DNA of 8,973 nucleotides, from assembly GCA_003520545.1 (NCBI GenBank), contig DOUP01000244.1, forward strand, positions 1 through 8,973, read 5' to 3'. A program made the translations under genes and the position numbers. Positions 1 to 5,987 of this stretch are shown here, in pieces. This DNA comes from Maritimibacter sp. (GTDB lineage: Bacteria; Pseudomonadota; Alphaproteobacteria; Rhodobacterales; Rhodobacteraceae). The notes under the pieces are model-generated. The model was given only the letters and a program-made list of their open reading frames with translations. It did no database searches and was not told the DNA's origin. Numbering within the stretch: the stretch's first letter is position 1; each line of letters begins with the position of its first letter.

Positions 1-2
1 TG

Positions 3-527
3 GGCAAGAACCACGACATTCCGCTGGGTGAACATGAGCTTTACGCGGCGCAAGAAATCAAGAAAGCCGTGGCGGAGAGTTTCGAAAGCCATGCCAAGCC
101 GCATGAGGACGGGCTTTTCAAGGTTTATGAGCGGGTGTCGAGGGACATCGGCACGCTCGACACGATTGCGAAGCTCGGCACCTACCTGAAAGGGATCCAG
201 GAGACCGACCCGCGCTTCACCGGCCGCGCGATCAAGAACATCACCGACGCGGTGAAGGTCCGCGCGATGGATTTCGAACTGCCGGACGAATGGATGGAAG
301 AACCAGAGTTGTTCCTGTTTCGCGACTACGACACCAAGAAAGCCATGATCGAGGAGTTGCGCCAGCCGATTACCATCGAAATGGTCATCCAGGAGATCAA
401 CCGCTACGCCGACAGCGAGTTTCGCTATGCCGACAAGTCGGACGAGGCGGCGATTGCCAACATGGTGCGCGAGTTCGGCATCACGGAAGAGGCGAAGCGG
501 CGGTATGTGGAGAGCAAGGGGTCATGA
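3..527 (+). CDS. C-terminal part of a probable AAA+ ATPase (5' end outside window)
   Basis: The frame is open from the window edge to the TGA at 525-527, giving 174 residues. A GTG at 69 could be taken as a start, but coding sequence clearly continues upstream, so this is the tail of a longer protein. The fragment is hydrophilic and helical, with no membrane span. Around fragment residues 69-82 it reads DPRFTGRAIKNITDAVK. This resembles the sensor-2/lid helix of AAA+ ATPases, where a Gly-Arg pair is followed by an amphipathic helix; the Arg would contact the nucleotide gamma-phosphate. Walker A and B would lie upstream and cannot be seen, so the AAA+ assignment is an inference from this motif and from my recollection that an AAA ATPase neighbours DUF6638 genes in Rhodobacterales. 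The stop overlaps the start of the next gene (ATGA at 524-527), which suggests translational coupling. If correct, this would be the energy-using partner of the downstream membrane proteins. Confidence 0.6.
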   Translation, partial: GKNHDIPLGEHELYAAQEIKKAVAESFESHAKPHEDGLFKVYERVSRDIGTLDTIAKLGTYLKGIQETDPRFTGRAIKNITDAVKVRAMDFELPDEWMEEPELFLFRDYDTKKAMIEELRQPITIEMVIQEINRYADSEFRYADKSDEAAIANMVREFGITEEAKRRYVESKGS

Positions 528-811
528 TGGCGCTTTTCGTCCTCGCGGTCGGTGTGCCGCTCGGGCTGCTGGCTTGGGGTGCGGGGCGCATGGGTGCGCC
601 GGGTGTGACATTGGCGGCTTGGGCCGGTCTGCTCATAGGCGGTTTCGCGCTTTGGTTCACCGTGACCAATGACCGGGTGCCGGTGGGCGATGGGTTTGAC
701 GAGCCGGTTTTGACCGGCATGGTGGTGGGGGGCATCGCGGCGCTATTCACGTCGCCGTTTTGGATCGGCGGGTATGTCTTGGGCCGGAAGGCGCGGAAGG
801 GAAACGTATGA
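524..811 (+). CDS. small membrane protein, three predicted spans (95 aa)
   Basis: I recognise no family. The protein is almost entirely hydrophobic, with spans at about residues 3-22, 30-50 and 65-87. A polar loop between spans 2 and 3 reads NDRVPVGDGFDEP. The C-terminus is short and basic (RKARKGNV), so by the positive-inside rule the tail is probably cytoplasmic. There is no cleavable signal peptide. The ATG at 524 overlaps the TGA of the upstream gene. A second ATG at 527 is also possible and lies at a better distance (5 bases) from the purine run AGGGG at 517-521, so the true product may be one residue shorter. The stop overlaps the next ATG (808-811). Codon use is GC-rich like the surrounding genes, and the gene appears native to the cluster. 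A membrane partner of the ATPase or of the other small membrane proteins is plausible but unproven. Confidence 0.75.
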   Translation: MMALFVLAVGVPLGLLAWGAGRMGAPGVTLAAWAGLLIGGFALWFTVTNDRVPVGDGFDEPVLTGMVVGGIAALFTSPFWIGGYVLGRKARKGNV

Positions 812-1140
812 GAGACTGTGGCGATCTGTTCCTGGTGGGTGGTTTGATGGCGATTGGCGCGGCGGTGGCGGCGTGGATCGTCGGGCGGTTCGTGGGCCGG
901 ATGGCCGAGCCGAACACATGGGTGATCCTCGGCGCCATTGTCGTGTCACTTGCCGTGCTTCAGGTCGGCGCGCGTCTTGCGGTGATCGTGAAAGGACGGG
1001 TGGAGGCCGCTGGGTTTGACCCCACGGCGGTTTGTGACGGGAATCTGGGCTTGATGAGCTGGGTCGCGACGTTGATGATTATCGTGGCCTATGTGGGGGC
1101 GTTTTTTGCGAGTTGGCGACGGGCGAAAAGGGGGGCGTGA
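808..1140 (+). CDS. small membrane protein, three predicted spans (110 aa)
   Basis: I recognise no family. Predicted spans are at about residues 6-28, 36-62 and 82-101, followed by a basic tail (SWRRAKRGA). The overall plan (three spans, basic C-terminus, about 100 residues) matches the preceding gene, although I see no obvious residue-level similarity. The open frame extends back to a GTG at 760. The ATG at 808 is preferred because it overlaps the upstream stop as ATGA and is preceded by the ribosome-binding-like sequence GGAAGGGA at 795-802, 5 bases from the ATG. The TGA at 1138-1140 overlaps another ATG (TGATG), so the coupled chain continues. A loop with two cysteines (positions 4 and about 75) is visible but not in a recognisable motif. 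Confidence 0.75.
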   Translation: MRDCGDLFLVGGLMAIGAAVAAWIVGRFVGRMAEPNTWVILGAIVVSLAVLQVGARLAVIVKGRVEAAGFDPTAVCDGNLGLMSWVATLMIIVAYVGAFFASWRRAKRGA

Positions 1141-1195
1141 TGAGTTGGGGTCATTGTATCAAAGGTGAGCGCGCGAACCGCCGGGGTGGTCGAGA

Positions 1196-1252
1196 AGCGC
1201 CCGCCCATCACGCCCAAGGCGTGCCTTCGACACGACGGGGCGGTCGGGCGCT
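1196..1252 (+). other. GC-rich potential stem-loop element
   Basis: AGCGCCCG at 1196-1203 is the exact reverse complement of CGGGCGCT at 1245-1252. Alternatively AGCGC (1196-1200) pairs with GCGCT (1248-1252) and CCGCCC (1201-1206) with GGGCGG (1238-1243), an 11-bp stem with a 4-base bulge. Inside it CACGCC (1209-1214) and GGCGTG (1218-1223) form a perfect 6-bp hairpin with a 3-base loop. There is no T-run, so it is not a classical intrinsic terminator. It could be a palindromic repeat, a structured leader that affects translation of the next gene, or chance in GC-rich DNA. Confidence 0.4.
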
Positions 1253-1280
1253 GCTCGGCGTGCCGCCAGGTATGTCAAAC

Positions 1281-1290
1281 TGGTGTACCA
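1281..1290. promoter_or_regulatory. TGGT-GT-ACCA dyad touching a start codon
   Basis: TGGTGTACCA has perfect 4-bp arms (TGGT/ACCA) around GT. The arm pair resembles GntR-family operators, which often carry TGGT and ACCA half-sites. It directly abuts the ATG at 1291 and sits within the AT-rich segment, just after the composition boundary. Because it lies inside an operon and has only 8 specified bases, chance is a real possibility. Confidence 0.15.
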
Positions 1291-1806
1291 ATGGTTCTTG
1301 AATTCCTCGATAAGCTTCAAGTCTGGAGTGCCGAACACAAAGAGTTAATCTCGTTCGTGGTGTTACCTTTTCTAACGCTTATATTAATTCCAACGTTGAC
1401 CGTAACGATCACCAACCGATTGGAACGTGCTGCTGAAAAACGCGCGACAGCCGTTAAGACTATCGAAAGGCAACTAGCACGTGAGCTCAAGCTATCTGAA
1501 TTTCGTCAGAAATGGATTGATGAGCTAAGAGATGATTTAGCGTTATACACCGCTCGAACTTGGTCTTCGGACCTTCAAGAAAGCGAAGCCGCAAAAACTG
1601 AGCAAATACTGACGCAAGCTAGAATACGCATGCGTATGAACCCAGAGGACCCCGACTACGAAAGCTTGATCGCTTCTCTCCAAAATCCTGTTGCTGATCC
1701 AAGCAAAAACCGCGAGGCGCTGTACGTGATCGGACAAAGAATTCTGAAACGAGAATGGGATCGCTTGAAGGCTGACGTGAACGCAACAGAGAAGACGCAA
1801 AAATGA
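1291..1806 (+). CDS. AT-rich gene for a one-span, coiled-coil membrane protein (171 aa)
   Basis: This hypothetical protein has one predicted membrane span at about residues 20-44. It is followed by a long charged helix, probably coiled coil, containing the sequence EFRQKWIDELRDDLALY at about residues 74-90. A short hydrophobic N-terminal anchor followed by a helix with an FRQ-W-I-LR-D pattern recurs in small accessory-island proteins, but I know no assigned function. Three sampled 60-base lines hold 27, 25 and 24 G/C, against 41 in a line of the next gene. Codons are rich in A/T-ending and rarer forms (tta, ata, aga), which suggests acquisition by transfer. The frame stays open back to a GTG at 1165, which would add 42 residues, but that part has opposite codon use. 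The ATG at 1291 sits near the composition boundary and before the hydrophobic segment, so I prefer it, although no Shine-Dalgarno precedes it. The stop overlaps the next ATG (1803-1806). Confidence 0.7.
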   Translation: MVLEFLDKLQVWSAEHKELISFVVLPFLTLILIPTLTVTITNRLERAAEKRATAVKTIERQLARELKLSEFRQKWIDELRDDLALYTARTWSSDLQESEAAKTEQILTQARIRMRMNPEDPDYESLIASLQNPVADPSKNREALYVIGQRILKREWDRLKADVNATEKTQK

Positions 1807-3164
1807 TCCGCCTCATCAAACGCGGCCTGATGTTCGGGAACCTGATCCGGGTGGACAGCCCCGCGCTGATCCGTCGTTACAACCGGGCGCTCCACAACCT
1901 GACCGGCAAGCGCTCGGAGCTGACCGAGTTTCACATCGACATCTCCGGTTATTCCTACGAGATCGGCGAGGAGCTTGGCGACCACCTCTACCTCAACCCC
2001 AATGGCGTGAACCGGATGTTCATCATCCTCACCACCGACCAGAAAACCGCGCCCTTGCTCAACGCAAAGTTCTCCACCTCGCGCGGCATCCTGCGGCAAT
2101 TCATCGAGGAGAACGAGGCGAAGCTTTTCGCGCTGACCGCGCATGATGCGGTGGCAGGTGAGTTGGACAACTCCGTGTTCGAGGCCAGCGAGGCCGCGCG
2201 CCTGCTCGACATTCGCACCATCACCGTGAACGCGGACACCACGCAGAGCCACGTCGAGAACGCGCGCAAGCTGGCGGACCGGATCGAGACGTTCCAGACG
2301 GCCGAGGACGCCTGGTTCGACGATGTGCTGATCGCCGAGATGATCGGTCTGGCCAAGAAGACCGGCGATGTCACCCGCCAGCCCATCGACCTCGACCGCC
2401 CGAGCTATGAGCAAAGCAACTTCTGGACCGCGCATTTCGGCGGGCTTTACGTGTTTCGCGACGTGGCCGAACCCGCCGTGGTCGCGGTTGGGGACAAGGA
2501 CCCACTGGGTGTGCTGCCGATCGAGACGACGCTGGATTTCGGCGACCGGAACGGGATCGCGGCTTTCCTGGAGGTCAACGAGTTGGTCGAACCTATCATC
2601 AAGGCGCGCGGTGTGGACGGCGCGGCGATCCTGCGCCAGAAGATGGATTTCATCCTTGTTGATGCCGCGACCAGTGCCGGGATCGAAATCGAGGAGATGG
2701 ATCACCGGGCACTGCATCGGCTGGCCCAACGCATGGGATCGGACCTGCCCGAGGAATTCCTCAAGCTCAACCAACTGGTCCGCTGGGCTTTGAACGGCGG
2801 CAAGTGGCCCCGGATCGCGTCAGATGACGCGAGCTATTTCTACACCCTGCGCGCGCGCCCCGATCATCCAGACCGCGACCTGATCAACATGATGCTTTCG
2901 GAGCTGTCACCGCTCGACATCCGGCAACTGTTCATCTGCCACAAGCAGGCGTTCTATGACGCCTATGCTACGTGGCCGGACGACAAGAAAGAGTATGTGG
3001 CCGAGTTCCTGCACCGGGACTATGCCGCCAACAAGGCGGGCGCCCGCGAGGCGCTCTTCGGCGGCGACGAACCCGCGCCGACACAGGAATCCAAGCCGGT
3101 TTCCACTGGCTCCAAAGAAGATATACTCGACATCGTCGGTCCTTGGGGCGCGGTCAGGAGGTAG
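1803..3164 (+). CDS. DUF6638-like soluble protein of unknown function (453 aa)
   Basis: This is the largest complete gene of the cluster. It has no signal peptide or membrane span, so it is probably cytoplasmic. It resembles what I recall as the DUF6638 family of Rhodobacterales; this is recognition from memory, not a search. Visible landmarks are a basic N-terminus (MIRLIKRGLMFGNLIRVDSP), a mixed alpha/beta N-terminal half, a segment rich in aromatic residues around 206-219 (NFWTAHFGGLYVFR), a helical C-terminal half with SPLDIRQLFICHKQAFYDAY at about 369-388, and an acidic, Pro/Ser-rich tail from about 420. No catalytic signature is evident. The ATG at 1803 overlaps the TGA of the AT-rich gene. 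An internal ATG at 1830 is possible but has no better ribosome site. Codon use returns sharply to GC-rich at this start. The context suggests joint action with the ATPase and the membrane proteins. Confidence 0.8.
   Translation: MIRLIKRGLMFGNLIRVDSPALIRRYNRALHNLTGKRSELTEFHIDISGYSYEIGEELGDHLYLNPNGVNRMFIILTTDQKTAPLLNAKFSTSRGILRQFIEENEAKLFALTAHDAVAGELDNSVFEASEAARLLDIRTITVNADTTQSHVENARKLADRIETFQTAEDAWFDDVLIAEMIGLAKKTGDVTRQPIDLDRPSYEQSNFWTAHFGGLYVFRDVAEPAVVAVGDKDPLGVLPIETTLDFGDRNGIAAFLEVNELVEPIIKARGVDGAAILRQKMDFILVDAATSAGIEIEEMDHRALHRLAQRMGSDLPEEFLKLNQLVRWALNGGKWPRIASDDASYFYTLRARPDHPDRDLINMMLSELSPLDIRQLFICHKQAFYDAYATWPDDKKEYVAEFLHRDYAANKAGAREALFGGDEPAPTQESKPVSTGSKEDILDIVGPWGAVRR
3156..3161 (+). 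promoter_or_regulatory. strong Shine-Dalgarno AGGAGG
   Basis: AGGAGG lies 5 bases before the ATG at 3167 and overlaps the end of the upstream gene. It fixes the start of the 91-aa membrane protein against the earlier in-frame codons (the frame is open from 2972) and indicates independent, efficient initiation within the operon. Confidence 0.85.
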
Positions 3165-3166
3165 GG

Positions 3167-3442
3167 ATGAATCTCATTCGGCTTGTCATTTTCGGTTTCC
3201 TGTTTCTCTCGGTGATCTACCTCGCCGTGGCGTGGTATTCCCGGTCCGTCCGGCGCGAGAAGCTGGAGAAGGAATGGGCCGAGGATCATCCCGATGGTGG
3301 CGACAAGGCGGCGCGCCAGACCTTCATCACCCAGGGCATGACCGACTACAACGACTCGATCCGGCCCAAGCTGCTCCTGCTCATCTACATCGTCCCCATG
3401 CTCGCCGTGGGGACGATCCTTTACGTTATTAACGCGAATTGA
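3167..3442 (+). CDS. small two-span membrane protein (91 aa)
   Basis: This is an uncharacterised protein with two predicted spans, at about residues 4-23 and 70-88. Between them is a charged loop of roughly 45 residues containing VRREKLEKEWAEDHPDGGDK and a TDYNDSIRPK segment just before span 2. The hairpin topology leaves both ends on the same side of the membrane. The start is set by a near-perfect Shine-Dalgarno. It begins 2 bases after the stop of the DUF6638-like gene, and the next gene begins 7 bases after its own stop, so all three are almost certainly co-transcribed. I recall similar short proteins beside DUF6638 genes in roseobacters but know no tested function. Confidence 0.85.
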   Translation: MNLIRLVIFGFLFLSVIYLAVAWYSRSVRREKLEKEWAEDHPDGGDKAARQTFITQGMTDYNDSIRPKLLLLIYIVPMLAVGTILYVINAN

Positions 3443-3449
3443 GGCTCTT

Positions 3450-4130
3450 ATGCTGCGCACGCTCCGCAAAGTCATCCTGACCGTCCTGCTCTTGGCCTTC
3501 GGGCTCGTCCTGCTCTATGCGTTGCCCCGGCATGACATCGCGCGCATCACCGGGACCGAGATCATCCGCATGGATTTCTCGAACCTGAACCGTCCGTTCT
3601 TCGCCCAGACCGACAGCGCGAATACGGAAATGGCCACGCGGGACATTCGCCTGATCAATACGGTCCGCAAACGCGAGGCGCTCATGGGTCTCATCCGGCG
3701 CGACAGCGAGCGCGTGTTCGTCTACCGCAACGAGGATACGGGCTGGATCTGGCCGCCGTATTTCAAATTCGACTCGTCGGACCTGCAGGCCGAGGCGCTG
3801 GCCAATGTCTCCGCACCGGGCAACGAGCAGTGGGTGGTCATCACGCGCTATGGCTGGCGCAACCGCTTCTTCACGATCTACCCGAACGCCGTCGCGATCA
3901 AACCCGTGGAGGGGCCGAACGTAACGATCATCCCCTGGTTCAACATCTTCTTCTTCGTCGCGCTCATCGCCGCCGCCGTGTTCCTTCGCGCCTTCTGGAT
4001 GCAGTTTCGCGAACGCGCCATCGACCCGCGCCTCGAAGATACGCGCGACGCGTGGGAAAAGGTCGATGCCTATGCGGATGAGCGGCGCGGCCGTCTGAGC
4101 AGATGGTGGCAAAGCTGGCGCGGGAAGTGA
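3450..4130 (+). CDS. DUF1523 family membrane protein (226 aa)
   Basis: The N-terminal span at about residues 7-24 is followed by TGTEIIRMD at about 34-42, a pattern I associate with DUF1523, a family of unknown function known mainly from alphaproteobacteria. A polar middle domain (residues about 45-155) carries aromatic-rich patches such as GWIWPPYFKFD at 98-108 and WRNRFFTIYPNAVAIKP at 136-152. A second span follows at about 162-182, then a charged, basic tail ending in RRGRLSRWWQSWRGK. The topology suggests that the middle domain faces the periplasm, with both ends in the cytoplasm. GAGG at 3441-3444 is the ribosome site for the ATG at 3450. It is the last gene of the plus-strand cluster and converges on panC. 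The family call rests on memory of its motif and size and is fairly secure; its function is unknown. Confidence 0.8.
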   Translation: MLRTLRKVILTVLLLAFGLVLLYALPRHDIARITGTEIIRMDFSNLNRPFFAQTDSANTEMATRDIRLINTVRKREALMGLIRRDSERVFVYRNEDTGWIWPPYFKFDSSDLQAEALANVSAPGNEQWVVITRYGWRNRFFTIYPNAVAIKPVEGPNVTIIPWFNIFFFVALIAAAVFLRAFWMQFRERAIDPRLEDTRDAWEKVDAYADERRGRLSRWWQSWRGK

Positions 4131-4134
4131 GGGT

Positions 4135-4182
4135 TCGGATAGGCTGCGTCCATCCGACCGACGCGGGGGCTTTGCCCCACGC
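4135..4182. terminator. two hairpins in the convergent intergenic region
   Basis: TCGGAT (4135-4140) pairs with ATCCGA (4152-4157), extended inside by GG/CC (4142-4143 with 4150-4151) past a bulged A. A second hairpin pairs GCGGGGGC (4163-4170) with GCCCC-A-CGC (4174-4182), 8 bp with one bulged A and a TTT loop. Neither is followed by a T-run on either strand, so intrinsic termination would be weak. They lie where the plus-strand cluster and the panBC operon converge. The remaining bases to 4234 show nothing clear. Confidence 0.4.
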
Positions 4183-4234
4183 AAGACCGTCCCTGCGGCC
4201 ATGCCTGGCACGATGACGAGCACCCCGGGCCGGA

Positions 4235-5071
4235 TCAGACCGGGATATTGTCAATCAACCGGACCTTGCCCAGATGTGCCGCCACGAGAAGGCGCGCCGG
4301 TTCGTCGAGGTCCTTGAAGGGAGCGAGGTCGCGCGCCGCGCGAAGCTCCAGGTATTCCACCCGGGTAAACCCCGCCGCCTCGATTTCGGCCTTGGCGCGT
4401 TCGATCACTGGACCCGGCGCTTCACCGTCGCGCAACCGTGCTGACGCGGCTTGCAGCGCCCCGTGCAGCGCGGGAGCGATCGCCCGGTCGGTGTCGGACA
4501 AACGTTCATTGCGCGAGGACAGCGCAAGGCCGTCGGTTTCGCGCACGGTCTCGCAGGGCAGGATGTCGATTGGCAGGTTCAGGTCCGCGACCAGCCGCTT
4601 CACCACCTGCAACTGCTGGTAATCCTTTTCGCCGAAGGTGGCGCAATCGGCCTGTGTCTGAGTGAAAATCTTGGTCACGACCGTGGCGACCCCGTCGAAG
4701 TGGCCCGGACGGCCCGCGCCGCACAACCCTTCGGAGACACCTGCGATCGAAACCGTGGTTGCGAACCCCTCCGGGTAGATCTGATCCGGTGTCGGGGCAT
4801 AGAGCGCGTCCACCCCGGCGGCTTGGAGTTTCGCGATATCCGCCTCCATGTGAGACGGGTATTTCGCCAGATCCTCAGGGTTTTCGAACTGTTTCGGGTT
4901 CACAAAGATCCACGCTACCACCCGGTCCGCATGGGCGCGCGCGATCTCCACGAGGGACATGTGGCCCGCGTGCAGCGCGCCCATGGTTGGCACCACGCAG
5001 ATGCTCTCGCCTGCCAACCGCCAGCCGGAGGCCTGGGCGCGAATGGTTTCCAGATTGTCTATCACCTGCAT
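4235..5071 (-). CDS. panC: pantothenate synthetase (pantoate--beta-alanine ligase)
   Basis: PanC joins pantoate and beta-alanine with ATP, through a pantoyl-adenylate intermediate, to give pantothenate for coenzyme A synthesis. The 278-residue product has the usual family length and the full motif set. These are PTMGALHAGHMSL at 28-40 with the nucleotide-binding HxGH (34-37), FVNPKQF at 56-62, GRPGHFDGV at 120-128, FGEKDYQQL at 146-154, and RETDGLALSSRN at 177-188, the equivalent of the KMSKS loop. The open frame reaches upstream to 5179, but that part is antisense-frame read-through of panB. The ATG at 5071 starts one base after the panB stop and gives the canonical MQVIDNLETIR beginning. 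No strong Shine-Dalgarno is seen, so translation is probably coupled to panB. Nothing is truncated or unusual in the active-site motifs. Confidence 0.97.
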   Translation of the reverse strand: MQVIDNLETIRAQASGWRLAGESICVVPTMGALHAGHMSLVEIARAHADRVVAWIFVNPKQFENPEDLAKYPSHMEADIAKLQAAGVDALYAPTPDQIYPEGFATTVSIAGVSEGLCGAGRPGHFDGVATVVTKIFTQTQADCATFGEKDYQQLQVVKRLVADLNLPIDILPCETVRETDGLALSSRNERLSDTDRAIAPALHGALQAASARLRDGEAPGPVIERAKAEIEAAGFTRVEYLELRAARDLAPFKDLDEPARLLVAAHLGKVRLIDNIPV

Positions 5072-5072
5072 C

Positions 5073-5891
5073 TCAGGTCTCGTCGTCAAAGCTGTGTTCA
5101 GGGGCCGGGAAGCGCCGGGCGCGCACGTCTTCGCCGTAGGCCGTAACGGCGGCGCGGGCGTCTTCGACAAGAGACGCATAGCGTTTCACGAATTTCGGCT
5201 TGAACATGTCGAACAGCCCCAGCATGTCATCGACCACGAGCACCTGACCATCGGTCCCCGACCCGGCGCCGATCCCGATCGTCGGAATGGACAACGCCTG
5301 CGTAATCTCTTCTGACAGACGTGATGGCACTTTCTCCAGCACCACCGAGAACGCCCCGGCACGCTCCACCGCCTGCGCATCCGCCAAGACCCTGGCCCGG
5401 TCCTCACCCCGCCCCTGGACCTTGTATCCGCCCAAGGTATTGATCGCCTGAGGGGTCAAGCCGACATGCGCCATGACCGGGATCGACCGGCTGGCGAGGA
5501 ACCGGATCGTCTCTTCCATGCTTTCGCCACCCTCCAGCTTCACCGCCGCTGCGCCTGTTTCACGCATCAACCGCGCGGCATTGCGAAACGCTTGTTGGGG
5601 GCTTTCCTCGTAAGAGCCGAATGGCATGTCCACGACCATCAGCGACCGCGACAACCCGCGCGCCACCGCTTTACCGTGCATCACCATCATGTCCATGGTC
5701 ACGCCCAGCGTGCTATCCATTCCGTGCAGCACCATGCCAACGCTGTCACCCACGAGTACGAGATCACAGACCTCGTCAACGATTTTCGCCACCGGCGTCG
5801 TGTAGGCCGTCAGGCACACCAGCGGCGCACCGCCCTTGGCCGCCATGAATTGGCTGGGCGTCATCGCCGCCCCCGATCCTGTCGCGCTCAT
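5073..5891 (-). CDS. panB: 3-methyl-2-oxobutanoate hydroxymethyltransferase
   Basis: PanB transfers a hydroxymethyl group from 5,10-methylenetetrahydrofolate to alpha-ketoisovalerate, giving ketopantoate, the first committed step towards pantothenate. The 272 residues cover the complete TIM-barrel enzyme: LTAYTTPVAKIVDE at 27-40, VGDSVGMVLHG at 47-57 (metal-ligand Asp49), VDMPFGSY at 87-94 (Asp88), VKLEGG at 117-122 (Lys118, Glu120), and the catalytic-type Glu186 in VLEKVPS. GIGAG at 206-210 lies in the late barrel. The frame opens earlier (to 5924), but the ATG at 5891 is preferred: it gives a normal N-terminus and is preceded, on the minus strand, by GGGAGGA about 4 bases away. It is the first gene of the panB-panC operon and is transcribed away from the binding-protein gene. 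The enzyme is cytoplasmic, and all expected catalytic residues are present. Confidence 0.97.
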   Translation of the reverse strand: MSATGSGAAMTPSQFMAAKGGAPLVCLTAYTTPVAKIVDEVCDLVLVGDSVGMVLHGMDSTLGVTMDMMVMHGKAVARGLSRSLMVVDMPFGSYEESPQQAFRNAARLMRETGAAAVKLEGGESMEETIRFLASRSIPVMAHVGLTPQAINTLGGYKVQGRGEDRARVLADAQAVERAGAFSVVLEKVPSRLSEEITQALSIPTIGIGAGSGTDGQVLVVDDMLGLFDMFKPKFVKRYASLVEDARAAVTAYGEDVRARRFPAPEHSFDDET

Positions 5892-5919
5892 GCCATCCTC
5901 CCTCATGCCGCGTTGCAGC

Positions 5920-5948
5920 GTCATACCCGTTCAAAATGCGTTTTCCAA
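5920..5948 (-). promoter_or_regulatory. candidate sigma-70-type promoter for panBC
   Basis: On the minus strand TTGGAA (5948-5943) and TATGAC (5925-5920) are separated by exactly 17 bases. Each matches the consensus at 4 of 6 positions. Transcription would start near 5912, about 20 bases before the panB ATG, leaving room for the Shine-Dalgarno but not for a riboswitch. Confidence 0.5.
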
Positions 5949-5969
5949 CAAGAACACCGCGCCAAATGC

Positions 5970-5986
5970 GCAATTTTGCAAATTGC
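5970..5986. promoter_or_regulatory. perfect 17-bp dyad between divergent genes, possible operator
   Basis: GCAATTT (5970-5976) and AAATTGC (5980-5986) are exact reverse complements around TGC. The site is in the 159-base divergent region, upstream of the panB promoter candidate and just ahead of a possible -35 for the binding-protein gene. The size and symmetry suit a dimeric regulator. I cannot name the regulator. Confidence 0.4.
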
Positions 5987-5987
5987 C

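Larger units (their letters stand above)
1140..1301 (+). pseudogene. 53-codon relic or coupling leader ORF
   Basis: The ATG at 1140 has the best translation signal in this stretch: a purine run AAAAGGGGGG at 1126-1135 and a TGATG overlap with the upstream stop. The product is Arg/Gly-rich, matches nothing I know, and has ordinary third-position composition (about 23 of 35 codons end in G/C where compared), so it does not look like a conserved protein. It ends at 1301, overlapping the ATG at 1291 of the AT-rich gene by 11 bases. That gene lacks its own Shine-Dalgarno. The most economical reading is the start of an ancestral operon gene whose body was lost when the AT-rich segment arrived, and which may now deliver ribosomes to the next start. 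It could equally be an untranslated accident. Existence as a real protein is doubtful. Confidence 0.3.

Noticed and set aside
1140..1806. Insertion sequence or integron-type element carrying the AT-rich gene
   Set aside because: There is no transposase or integrase, no terminal inverted repeats and no flanking direct repeat visible at either composition boundary.
1656..2774. 372-codon open frame on the minus strand across the DUF6638-like gene
   Set aside because: It is antisense to a gene with clear coding structure and tight operon overlaps. Long antisense frames are expected in GC-rich DNA, and the product shows no recognisable domain.
3429..4223. 264-codon minus-strand open frame over the DUF1523 gene
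   Set aside because: It is antisense to a well-supported gene, and its composition is that of a shadow frame.
5892..5919. Riboswitch or attenuator in the panB leader
   Set aside because: The predicted leader is only about 20 bases, too short for an aptamer, and no leader peptide or terminator hairpin is present.
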